This document shows, piece after piece, positions 1 to 8,718 of a stretch of DNA of 15,910 nt. The stretch comes from an uncultured Saprospiraceae bacterium (lineage in GTDB: Bacteria > Bacteroidota > Bacteroidia > Chitinophagales > Saprospiraceae). The stretch covers positions 1 through 15,910 of the forward strand of contig CAKUWM010000032.1 of the NCBI GenBank assembly GCA_934699305.1, read 5' to 3'. Both the position numbers and the translations under genes were made by a program. Every line of letters starts with the position of its first letter. Position 1 is the first letter of the stretch. The notes beneath the pieces are model-generated. The model was not told where the DNA came from, searched no databases, and saw only the letters and a list, made by a program, of their open reading frames with translations.

Positions 1-338
1 GTCCATGTAAAACTGACGTAGTCTGATGCATTGTCAACGGTGAGGATTAAGGTAGAGCCTACGCACAGTGGCGCATTGCTACTGATGATTACTTCCGGGC
101 AACTGAAGGCTGACGTATAGCCAAAATGATAGCTTCCAGAGATTGTCATTCTTTCAATCGGGAAGGGGAGGTTATCACCTTTTATTTTCGATGGATTGTA
201 ACTAAATGCCAGTAAAATATTGGTTAAAAAAAATATAAAAAATGAAGTAAAAAAGAGCTTCTTTTTATAAAATACCCTCAATAAAGAATGAGATAATTTG
301 TATAGTATTTTGTATTGCATTTTTTCATTTTTTATCAT
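1..338 (-). CDS. Secreted Ig/PKD-like repeat protein, 5' part only (runs off left edge)
   Basis: The minus-strand frame is open from an ATG at 338 (in-frame stop just upstream) to the window edge, giving about 112 residues of a longer protein. A second in-frame ATG at 320 is equally plausible; neither has a clear ribosome binding site. The N-terminus is Lys-rich and followed by a long hydrophobic stretch (FFTSFFIFFLTNILLAF), which reads as a signal peptide or N-terminal anchor. The mature part then shows 'NAPLCVGSTLILTV' and 'VSFTW', a pattern typical of the Ig-like/PKD-like domains repeated in large Bacteroidota surface proteins. It follows the Fn3 gene by only about 50 nt with no visible terminator, so it may be the next member of the same transcript. 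Function is unknown; adhesion or surface display is only a guess, and the C-terminal part that would show a sorting signal is missing. Confidence 0.75.
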   Translation of the reverse strand, partial: MIKNEKMQYKILYKLSHSLLRVFYKKKLFFTSFFIFFLTNILLAFSYNPSKIKGDNLPFPIERMTISGSYHFGYTSAFSCPEVIISSNAPLCVGSTLILTVDNASDYVSFTW

Positions 339-388
339 TAGCTAAAATGATTCGGTTTTATATGGCGCGCTGAGTATAAGGTTTGTGG

Positions 389-3058
389 TTATTTTTTAAT
401 AAAATTTATTGAATTACTTTCGGTTATGGCACCTGAATTCCCGTCATTCAACACTAATTTTATACCGTATATATATTTCCCATTTATTTTCAAATCTCTG
501 TCTAAGTATGAATAGGTCAAAGCACCGAGTTGCTTTATTTTTTTCCACGAACCATTATCGGCTTTCCTGTATAAGTAGAAATGAAAATTAGTTGATTCAT
601 TATTAGTAAGGATCGGACTCTTCCATTCTAAATATGTAGCAGAATATTCCGGACGATAAGTGGCTTTTAATTGTTTTACCCGGATAGTGTTTAAATCGAA
701 TGCCTTCCTTCCTTTGACCGGAAACGAAGGCTCAGAAAGTAATCCGGTAGAATCCTGGGCTTTGATGATATACTGATAAAGTTTCAGTGGAAGAGCAGTG
801 GTATCCGTCCATTTGATGGCTTTTGCATCACTGACACGCATGATCCTTTGATAGACAGCGCTTATCCCATCCGGGTCTTTACGATAGATTATATACGCCG
901 CCACATCCTCGCTTGAGCTGGGTGTCCAGCGCAATTCAATTCCTGAAGTACCAGATGATGCAGGCAATGATGCAGGAGCAGCCGGTGGAATGATATCAGG
1001 TCGTTTGAGACTAATTATTTCTGAAAATGCAGACTGATTGAAGCTCCTGTCCACAGCAGAGACCTTGTAATACACCTTTTTATCAAGCGAAATCAAAGAA
1101 ACAGAATCTCGCCAGGCATTGTAAACCGTGGGTTCTTTGGTGATTTGAGCAAATTCGTGTTCCGGATTGTTTCCCATATAAACACGATATCCTATCAAAT
1201 CCTTTTCGAGGTTCTGATCCCAAGTAATGTTGACGCGTCCCAATGAATCAATGTATCCTTCAAGATGTTTCGGAATTGCCGGTGCCACAGAATCAACCAA
1301 AGGCACATAAGCGGGGGCACTTCGTATTTGATTGTTTGATAAATCATAGGCAGCAACGATGAAGTAATAAGACCGATCAGTCTGAACAGGTCCGGTATAA
1401 TGATACGATTTTTGAGAAACAGGTAATTTGTCTGCAATTACTTCATATCCTGTTTCAATATTATCTGCCAATAAAATCTGAAAATAGCCTATCTCAATTT
1501 CTTCCTTTGGCATTTCCCACTTCAACGTAATTGAGCCATCTTTCGAAGCCTCTGCTATATAAATCACCGGTGAGGATGGTGGTGTCTTATCCACGCTTTG
1601 TGCAGCAATAGTTACAGGATCGCTTAATTCACCAAAAGCATCAATTCCCATCAGTCGATAGAGATATTCATGTTTATTTTGAGTTAATGAATCCGCAAAA
1701 TGATAAAAGCCGTCGTCACTACTGAGCGGATTGTGTATGATGAGGAGGGGTGCATCATGTAAGGCTTTATATGTCTTCCCGCCATCATCTGAACGTTCTA
1801 ATTTGTATCCGGAATAATACTGATCATTCAGTTTGTTCCATTTCAGATTAATTCTCCCATCTGCGGGTTCAGCATAGAATCCATTAATCCGGGCTAAAGT
1901 ATCTTTTTCGTTTCTGATAGAAACCAATCCGTTTTCGGTAATATTTAATGCTTCTCTGGTCATGATGACATAACTATAAGCATGACCCGGCTTCACATCC
2001 CTATCCACATACCTGAGCCCGAGCGAAGTAGCGGCCAATGGAGACCGGTCGGCAGCAAGCATAGCCATACCATATCTCATTTGGCTTTCTGAAAACTGCA
2101 TGATGATCCCATCTTTGTCAGAAGTCTCTCGCGCTCCGTACATACATTGCGCAGCCACGAGCAGAAGACTATCTTTCTTTACAACATCCGGGGTAAACTG
2201 CCCAATTTCCCACTGCTGTATGGAGTCAAGAAAAATGTATTCAGTATAGGCAGTATCCGGAGTAGAAACCTCATTTAGTCTAAAAACAGCATACGGCTTA
2301 TGTTGAGTTCTGACCCAGAAAGATGCATTATTAGGTGCCCAACGCAATACAATAGAATCCTGATATGCCTTGGCAACAACTTCGATTCGATTTGGTGTGC
2401 TTTTGTCCGAAACCATACCGGACAGAGATACACCTCCCGGTGGGTTAAATGGCATACTATACAGCTCAGTGAGGTTATACGGTCCCGTTTTAGGGTTATT
2501 GGCCAACTCTAATCTACCCACATAAGAGACACCTGTGGAATCATGGAGGATTATCTCGTAGGTATATCTTTGACCCGGTAATCCGGTCGAATCAACAAAA
2601 GATAAACCCAGTGATATACCTAGGGTAGGATTAGTGATTGCTTCCGGCACGATATAATTATACTGTATCTGTTGGTTGGTCAAGTTTCCACCTACATTTT
2701 TTGTACTAAATGTCGGGTCATACAACATATCACCCAAAACTCCGACCATACCGTTGTAATCTTCTTTGTGGCTTAAAAACCATTGATGGGGATATGGCCG
2801 GATGTTTTCTGCCAAAATAGTTCTTTTACCAGCAACATCTATCCGTGTTATCGAATAACCATACTTGTTGCCCCAGTTCCATAAGGTGTCATTGTTCGGT
2901 GCCCAAGTAAGGACGATCTTATTATCATCAAATACACCTCCTACCTTTATCGGGTAGCCACTTTGAGCATTCAGTGACGCAATGGAAAAGCTCCCTAAAA
3001 TGAAAAATATACAACATATTGAGAGGATATTAATAGCCGCATAGTATATTTTTGACAT
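389..3058 (-). CDS. Secreted multi-domain fibronectin type III protein (889 aa)
   Basis: Unnamed protein made almost wholly of Fn3-type domains. I chose the ATG at 3058 because it gives a compact signal peptide (about residues 1-32, ending 'SLNAQ'). An ATG at 3115 and a TTG at 3121 would add a long charged leader; no start has a convincing ribosome binding site. Residues 36-180 and 224-370 are two copies of an extended Fn3-like unit, each opening with 'I-V-L-x-W-A-P-N-N' and closing with 'SLGL-x3-D-x4-PG-x2-Y-x-Y'. Five more ordinary Fn3 domains follow at about 391-487, 496-590, 594-685, 692-784 and 791-887, with Trp in strand B and Tyr-rich strand F. It ends 'SINFIKK', with no type IX secretion C-terminal domain, catalytic domain or membrane anchor. 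It is fourth in the gene train, about 80 nt after the 1854-residue protein. Fn3 arrays usually bind or space other proteins or glycans; a structural or adhesive part is inferred, not shown. Confidence 0.85.
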   Translation of the reverse strand: MSKIYYAAINILSICCIFFILGSFSIASLNAQSGYPIKVGGVFDDNKIVLTWAPNNDTLWNWGNKYGYSITRIDVAGKRTILAENIRPYPHQWFLSHKEDYNGMVGVLGDMLYDPTFSTKNVGGNLTNQQIQYNYIVPEAITNPTLGISLGLSFVDSTGLPGQRYTYEIILHDSTGVSYVGRLELANNPKTGPYNLTELYSMPFNPPGGVSLSGMVSDKSTPNRIEVVAKAYQDSIVLRWAPNNASFWVRTQHKPYAVFRLNEVSTPDTAYTEYIFLDSIQQWEIGQFTPDVVKKDSLLLVAAQCMYGARETSDKDGIIMQFSESQMRYGMAMLAADRSPLAATSLGLRYVDRDVKPGHAYSYVIMTREALNITENGLVSIRNEKDTLARINGFYAEPADGRINLKWNKLNDQYYSGYKLERSDDGGKTYKALHDAPLLIIHNPLSSDDGFYHFADSLTQNKHEYLYRLMGIDAFGELSDPVTIAAQSVDKTPPSSPVIYIAEASKDGSITLKWEMPKEEIEIGYFQILLADNIETGYEVIADKLPVSQKSYHYTGPVQTDRSYYFIVAAYDLSNNQIRSAPAYVPLVDSVAPAIPKHLEGYIDSLGRVNITWDQNLEKDLIGYRVYMGNNPEHEFAQITKEPTVYNAWRDSVSLISLDKKVYYKVSAVDRSFNQSAFSEIISLKRPDIIPPAAPASLPASSGTSGIELRWTPSSSEDVAAYIIYRKDPDGISAVYQRIMRVSDAKAIKWTDTTALPLKLYQYIIKAQDSTGLLSEPSFPVKGRKAFDLNTIRVKQLKATYRPEYSATYLEWKSPILTNNESTNFHFYLYRKADNGSWKKIKQLGALTYSYLDRDLKINGKYIYGIKLVLNDGNSGAITESNSINFIKK

Positions 3059-3140
3059 ACCTGTTTTTTTTATTTTATATTTTCTTTTGTAGCCCACTAT
3101 TATTATTCGAATCATGATCAATGAAAAAAATTATTCCACA

Positions 3141-6100
3141 TCAAAATGGGAATTTATATAAAAGCCAAAACCTATTACCTAACTTGGTATTGCCATAGAT
3201 ATTACCTTCTGAGTTAATATACTCCGGTGCTCCGGAATTCATATATTTGATACGATAGCCCAATTTTTTCTGTTTTAGCAGATTCAATCGATTATCTGCG
3301 AAAAAGTCGGATTTTATCTGGATAAATCCATTGTATGGATAGTCAGGAATCAGATAGTAATTTCTCAACAAGCGGTATGTATATAAATGCTCTTTTGAGA
3401 TGATAAGAGCCCGGGAAAGCAAGTCTAAATACTCCGCATGATATTGATAAAGCCTTATCCAGTTTCTGATAATCCTTGCCTCACCATTTACAATCCACAT
3501 ATTAATACTGCCGCTGTTCGAGCCACCAGGAAGAGTAAATGAGGGGATCCCAGAACCGCCATTCCACGCATTCATTTTCTTATTGCTAATTTCCGACTGT
3601 GTTAATTTATCGGCTATATGTGGATTAAAATAAATTTGATTGGCCCACCCTTTGACATTAGTATAGTCACTGATAACCTTTTGGGTAAATGAATAATAGT
3701 CATTGAATGAGATTCTGGTGCCATCCTCTTGGTCATTCCATCTTTTGCTTTTGAACTTGTACCAAAAGGCGGGCGTATTGTTTCCTACCAATAAAACCCC
3801 GGTTTGATCCGAATATACATTATCATCATCATTTCTCGGAAAATACAAATCAATTGGGATAAAAGTACGCTGAATATCTTTCTCTAAAATCGTCAGTTCA
3901 GAGCGTAAATTTGTGGCTTTGGCATCATTTTTTGCTAATATTTTACGCATATATTTTACGTGTTTATCTGCTCTATCACCCACTAAATCGACTAATTCTA
4001 TCGGTTTTCTTTGATAAATTATATAGTCTTTGATAGGGTTTCCATAGTCACCATCTTTCCTTTGTTCTATATTATTTTTTAAATAAATACGGTCGTAATA
4101 ATCAAAAGGCTCATTCGGACTTTTGAAACCATTGTAGATATCATAGGAGTTACTCTGATATTCAAACCTTGGCAACTGTCCATCCGGGTAACCAAAGTCA
4201 TTTCTTGGCGACCCAAGTTGCCATCCACCATAGGTTAAGGCGTCAAACTTATCTTTTAGATGGCTATAATGACTTACACCGAAATAATGATCCGTGTAAA
4301 GCACTTCATCCCCTGCCTGTGCCTGAATGACTTGATGTAGATAATCGACAGAAGATATCTCTCTAGAGCTTGTCTCTACTGTTGCCACTTCCATCGTATC
4401 ATTATATGTATAGGTATCCTTATTGGCCACTTCAATTGTTGACACCGGTATCTGAATCGGGTCTGCCGGTGTCCTGAGAATCTGAAGCGAATATATCCCC
4501 TCTTTTGTCAGGTTAAGTTCATTTAACTCATCAAATCTTACTTTAGTTCCTGTGATTGTATTAGGAACATATAAATAAATAGGGACACTAAATGCACCGA
4601 AGTTAATATATCGAATCTCCCAGATATAGGCCGGGCCTGAAGGCGGAGTAGGGTGTTCGTTGATGATGATATCTTGAACATCATTCGTCTTAATATTCTT
4701 AATACGGCAGACATATTTAAGTGGTACATTTTTTGAAATTTTACTTGAATCTCCTTGTCGTACGATATTCCACCCATCGTTTTGAAAGGCAGCGATGACA
4801 TTTTGATCTCTGGTCTTAAATGTAACCTGACGTGTAGGCGGGAAGAGGTAATCCCATCCTTGTTGTTTGAATTCGATCATCGGTCGGGCATAGTTTTTAT
4901 GCCAGTAACGCTGACCCGCTCCCGGGGCGGTATATGCAACTGCTTCGGTCATGATTTTCTGAGGCTTATCGCCTGTATGGAAAGAAACTCTTCTTTCTTC
5001 AAAGGTCGAACCGATGATTTCTGAAGTTCCCGTAATCTCTTTCCAACCTACTCTGACTTTGAACTCATAATCAGTATTGGCTTTTAACAGATTTTTAGGT
5101 TGGAAAACAGCAGTACTGAAGCTGTCGCGATATATTAAATTATAAGGAATGTCGGTATTAGTGCCTTTTATAGTGATCCGGGTTTCTGCCGTATTAATAA
5201 AGCATTTATATAATTTAATTTTTTCTTTTCCACGGTCGTCAATATAGGAGATATTGATGGTCTGATTCATCGGCAAAAAGAAGGTTGCCATGGGACTATC
5301 ATATACTTCATTGTTGCTTTTGTCCGCCGGATACACATCTTGTATCAAGGGAATGCTCGCCAAAGGATTATATTCGGGCATGTCGCTACATTGTTCTCCC
5401 ATTTCGACTTTGAAGCTAAACTTACCTTTTATTCTTCCACCCAAGACAGAGTATCTACCATATATAAATCCCATCATCCACGTAGGATTGGGCAACTTGG
5501 CTTGTAGGGCGGCACCGGCTTCCAAAGAAGCAATCTTTACAGTAGTGGAATAAAATAAGAGGTTGATCTTCATGCTCAGATCTCCTTTAAATGCACCATA
5601 AGCTTGTCCCTGTAGATACCAGTTATTCATTCCAAAAGAGCCATTGGATCCACAGGTTATATTATCATCATAATGTTGCATACTCGCATCAAATCCCGCC
5701 ATAGCCTGAATAGATGCTTTGAACATCAGGAAGCTGTAGTTTTTCTTTGGAACGTTTAGGCGTGCGCCAAAAGCCACTCCCCGATCCCCGACAAGGTATG
5801 GCCGTGAGCTGACTGAAACCAATTCGGAGGGTAAATCATATCCCTCCTGAGCAAAGACTTGCGCCAATGTAGGTATAGATGGCATCTCTGTACCAATCAT
5901 GAAGTAAGCATTCACCCCACTTAGTTTTATCGCATCAGTGAGTTGAAACTGTATCTTCATCGGATTGTCCGGTGTGCCGGCATATACGAAATACTCCTTC
6001 TTTCCTTTAAATTTAAAATAAACATTGACAGCTGTCAGGTCTGCGTTATACGAGCCCTTTATCATAGCCAGTTCAGGCGGGCTGCCAAAGGGTGAGGTGA

Positions 6101-8705
6101 ATTGCATACCAAACCGACCCACCAAAGTACTGTTGGGCACATCGAAATCAAGTTTGACCCTAACTTTTGCTGAGGCGTTTTGTCGCTGGGACAAACCCTG
6201 ATTCATCGCATATCCACCACCTTCAAAATAGATACGTTGCACGGCAAAGCCGGATGAAGTATTGATCTCCATCCCAAAGGCAACATCGGCTACAAAGGTC
6301 TGTGGTGCCGATAAACCAAAAATCATGCCCGCTTGTAATCCCGTACTATGCTCATGTGGAATGTATTGTGTCCCCGAGAGTGATCTTCCCGGCTGGAGTA
6401 GCTCATCTGACAGTATCGGCGGACTATTGGGCGGCATATTGTCTATATTTTTGCCGGCGGCCACATCTTCCGGCTTCGCCCCTTGTCGTTGCATATTATA
6501 GAAGAAGCCACCACTGAACCCATAAATAGCAAGACCTGTATTGCCCAACTGCAAGCCTGTTTTAAAACCGGCTTCTGCATCTACAAAGAAGTACCTGAAA
6601 TCACCGGGAGCATTACCAAATTGCCCCACACTTTGTATCATACATTCTGCTGTCGGAAACTTTACTTTCATGGATATGGCACCTTTGAATCCGTCACCAT
6701 AGACCGGATCATCATCGATTAGTTTTACTCCCCCTTTGATGGCTATCCGACCTAAATCAGCATCGATCATTATTTCGTTGACCGTTGTTTTCCGGTAGGA
6801 TAGCGCTTTCCACGGCTCAGCGGTTAATATCTTATCGAAATCTAATTTTCCCCATATTGAAAAACCGCCATCCGCATTAAATGCATTGACTCCTTTGGCA
6901 AAGTTGATGCCGATATTGAAGTCCAGTTTGTAGCAGGATTCATTGCCATCCTGAGCTGAATGAAGCCCTATATTGCGTACGGTTATCGGGAATCCTCCGA
7001 GCTTTTGTCCGGGATTTCCGGATCCTGAGCCTGAATCACCGGTATTTTGAAACGAAGCAATTTGAGGATTAGGTCCATGTTTAGATTGATCTAGTGAAGC
7101 TACGGATTCTTCAGGGTGGTAAGCATCCAGATATCCTGTTGAACTATTACCTCCGTCCAGATTCATGCCTGCCAGGCCAAAAGCTACTACACTTAAGCGA
7201 TCCAAGCCGCCCGTCACTTTCCCTTGAACATCACCAAATGAAGGTATCATCCGGTCATTAATCTTCAAGCCCTGAAATTCCAATGTCGGTAAAGTAATAT
7301 TCGGCGCACTGATACTTACTTCGATCTGTCCATTAAGAGTGGCTTGCGGCTGAAACTTTCCTCCGATATAGCTTATACTGGCACTGGATCCTTGATCCAA
7401 AGTAAGACTACTATTGTTGAGGTAAGGTATGTGATATACCCCATCCAAATCAAGATTAAAACCAATCTCCGCCTTCCCTCCCTGTTGACCATCGGGATAA
7501 TTAAACATAGCCTGATAAGTAGCATTTCCCTCCATTATGGGGATATTTATCTTTCCTGAAAGTGAAAACTGATTGACAGAATTGGTGATGACTTCTAGAG
7601 CCAGGCTATCTAAGCTGATCCCCCAGCCAGAAATATTTCCTGTTACCGCAGGATTGGCTGTGAGCAGCCCGGTAATTCCCGAGCCATGATCCGCTAAAAA
7701 GTTGTGTACAGCAATGGTTATACGCTCGCCGGAAGTATTAGCCAATCCTTCCGGTAGTCCAATAGAAAAATCAGCAAGATAGAAGCCTCGCCAACTGTCA
7801 TCTTGATATTTCTCTTTGACGGGTTGCGGCCACTCCGGATTAATTACAGACATCATGGACGCATCATTGCTCGAAACACTATAATCTATGACTGCATCCC
7901 GGACACTAAACTGCACATCATCCAAACCCTTGATTTCAAACGGGTCAATGCTCACGGTACCTATAAAATCACCTATTTTGGTCGAAACAATCTTAAAAAA
8001 TGCCCGTACCCTACTACGCTCAGCATTCACCGGTTTCACCAGATTGTCAGGAAAGCGGTATTCGCACAGAAGTTGGAAACGTTCAAAACCGTCGCAATTA
8101 AATGACACATAACTGGCACTATCTAAATTCATGCTGCCCTTGATGGTAATCGGAAATTCCGGATCATCCGTGGACATGTCCCCTTCCATGTGAAGTAACA
8201 TTTGACACAGGTCCACACCCTCTTCAGATATCGGGATATTGCGTCCACTAAAGTTGAGAACTTGATTTTCGGGAGTGATGACAGAAAACACGAAGTCCCC
8301 TACCATTCCTTTCATTGTCGTATGCAAGTCACTGAGAAAGAGGTGATGCCCATGAAAGTCGGCATCTTTAAAGAACCCGGATTTGTTGAGGAGCAATGGC
8401 AATGTATGCGCACCTTTTCGCTGTTCCAATAGCTTCGTTATATCCTCTCCGAACTGAGGCAACTGTTCCATGAGGCTGAAATCCTGCTTTGCCTTATACT
8501 GTGGTTGTGAGCCTTGATGGATCTGTTCCCATGAGAGATCGACTCCGGTAAAAGTTCGCCCATTTTCGCGGATTGCATAAATCGATTTTGCGTCATATTT
8601 AGCTCTGGGAAGATGTTTATCAAAAGTGTTGATAGATCCTGCCAACCAAGGATTTAATATACCTAAAACACACCAAAATGTCCAAATTCTACTATTTATC
8701 TTCAT
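3141..8705 (-). CDS. Giant secreted beta-rich modular protein (1854 aa), paralogous in part to its upstream neighbour
   Basis: Function unknown. The ATG at 8705 is chosen because it is 13 nt after the upstream stop, has an AAGGAAAA-like site before it and starts a signal peptide (about residues 1-24, 'MKINSRIWTFWCVLGIL'). The longer frame to 8765 runs inside the upstream gene. Residues about 115-400 match a module of the 1165-residue neighbour: 'FNCDGF' near 202-207, 'DDSWRGFY' near 302-309, 'GWGISLDSLAL' near 360-370. A Ser/Gly linker lies near 547-567. Residues ~570-1100 are a long beta-rich region with 'DDDPVYGDGFKG' near 664-675. Residues ~1120-1245 resemble an SbsA-type Ig domain ('VYPADKSNN', then 'L-x-A-N-T-x-Y'). 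The last ~600 residues are Tyr/Asn-rich and unrecognised, ending in the aromatic tail 'FWLLYKFPF'. No catalytic motif, transmembrane helix or type IX sorting domain is evident. From memory, proteins like the central region occur widely in Bacteroidota. A periplasmic or surface scaffold is an inference. Confidence 0.85.
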   Translation of the reverse strand: MKINSRIWTFWCVLGILNPWLAGSINTFDKHLPRAKYDAKSIYAIRENGRTFTGVDLSWEQIHQGSQPQYKAKQDFSLMEQLPQFGEDITKLLEQRKGAHTLPLLLNKSGFFKDADFHGHHLFLSDLHTTMKGMVGDFVFSVITPENQVLNFSGRNIPISEEGVDLCQMLLHMEGDMSTDDPEFPITIKGSMNLDSASYVSFNCDGFERFQLLCEYRFPDNLVKPVNAERSRVRAFFKIVSTKIGDFIGTVSIDPFEIKGLDDVQFSVRDAVIDYSVSSNDASMMSVINPEWPQPVKEKYQDDSWRGFYLADFSIGLPEGLANTSGERITIAVHNFLADHGSGITGLLTANPAVTGNISGWGISLDSLALEVITNSVNQFSLSGKINIPIMEGNATYQAMFNYPDGQQGGKAEIGFNLDLDGVYHIPYLNNSSLTLDQGSSASISYIGGKFQPQATLNGQIEVSISAPNITLPTLEFQGLKINDRMIPSFGDVQGKVTGGLDRLSVVAFGLAGMNLDGGNSSTGYLDAYHPEESVASLDQSKHGPNPQIASFQNTGDSGSGSGNPGQKLGGFPITVRNIGLHSAQDGNESCYKLDFNIGINFAKGVNAFNADGGFSIWGKLDFDKILTAEPWKALSYRKTTVNEIMIDADLGRIAIKGGVKLIDDDPVYGDGFKGAISMKVKFPTAECMIQSVGQFGNAPGDFRYFFVDAEAGFKTGLQLGNTGLAIYGFSGGFFYNMQRQGAKPEDVAAGKNIDNMPPNSPPILSDELLQPGRSLSGTQYIPHEHSTGLQAGMIFGLSAPQTFVADVAFGMEINTSSGFAVQRIYFEGGGYAMNQGLSQRQNASAKVRVKLDFDVPNSTLVGRFGMQFTSPFGSPPELAMIKGSYNADLTAVNVYFKFKGKKEYFVYAGTPDNPMKIQFQLTDAIKLSGVNAYFMIGTEMPSIPTLAQVFAQEGYDLPSELVSVSSRPYLVGDRGVAFGARLNVPKKNYSFLMFKASIQAMAGFDASMQHYDDNITCGSNGSFGMNNWYLQGQAYGAFKGDLSMKINLLFYSTTVKIASLEAGAALQAKLPNPTWMMGFIYGRYSVLGGRIKGKFSFKVEMGEQCSDMPEYNPLASIPLIQDVYPADKSNNEVYDSPMATFFLPMNQTINISYIDDRGKEKIKLYKCFINTAETRITIKGTNTDIPYNLIYRDSFSTAVFQPKNLLKANTDYEFKVRVGWKEITGTSEIIGSTFEERRVSFHTGDKPQKIMTEAVAYTAPGAGQRYWHKNYARPMIEFKQQGWDYLFPPTRQVTFKTRDQNVIAAFQNDGWNIVRQGDSSKISKNVPLKYVCRIKNIKTNDVQDIIINEHPTPPSGPAYIWEIRYINFGAFSVPIYLYVPNTITGTKVRFDELNELNLTKEGIYSLQILRTPADPIQIPVSTIEVANKDTYTYNDTMEVATVETSSREISSVDYLHQVIQAQAGDEVLYTDHYFGVSHYSHLKDKFDALTYGGWQLGSPRNDFGYPDGQLPRFEYQSNSYDIYNGFKSPNEPFDYYDRIYLKNNIEQRKDGDYGNPIKDYIIYQRKPIELVDLVGDRADKHVKYMRKILAKNDAKATNLRSELTILEKDIQRTFIPIDLYFPRNDDDNVYSDQTGVLLVGNNTPAFWYKFKSKRWNDQEDGTRISFNDYYSFTQKVISDYTNVKGWANQIYFNPHIADKLTQSEISNKKMNAWNGGSGIPSFTLPGGSNSGSINMWIVNGEARIIRNWIRLYQYHAEYLDLLSRALIISKEHLYTYRLLRNYYLIPDYPYNGFIQIKSDFFADNRLNLLKQKKLGYRIKYMNSGAPEYINSEGNIYGNTKLGNRFWLLYKFPF
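7506..8318 (-). repeat. CDGF/SWRGFY module plus preceding half-repeat, copy in the 1854-aa protein
   Basis: Encodes residues about 130-400. Landmarks are 'NFSGRNIPISEEGVDL', 'SFNCDGFERF', 'YRFP', 'DSWRGFYLADFSIGLPEG', 'GWGISLDSLALEV' and 'SGKINIPIMEGNATYQ', in the same order and roughly the same spacing as in the 1165-residue protein, showing that the two adjacent genes share an ancestor over this stretch. Confidence 0.78.
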
Positions 8706-8718
8706 ATCAATTTTCCTT

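Noticed and set aside
321..388. Terminator between the Fn3 gene and the left-edge gene
   Set aside because: Only a 5-bp inverted repeat (TTATA/TATAA) around a GCGCGC core, with no T-run after it on the minus strand.
7803..8105. 100-codon plus-strand frame
   Set aside because: Antisense to the conserved CDGF module of the giant gene, which explains the sequence; no independent coding signs.
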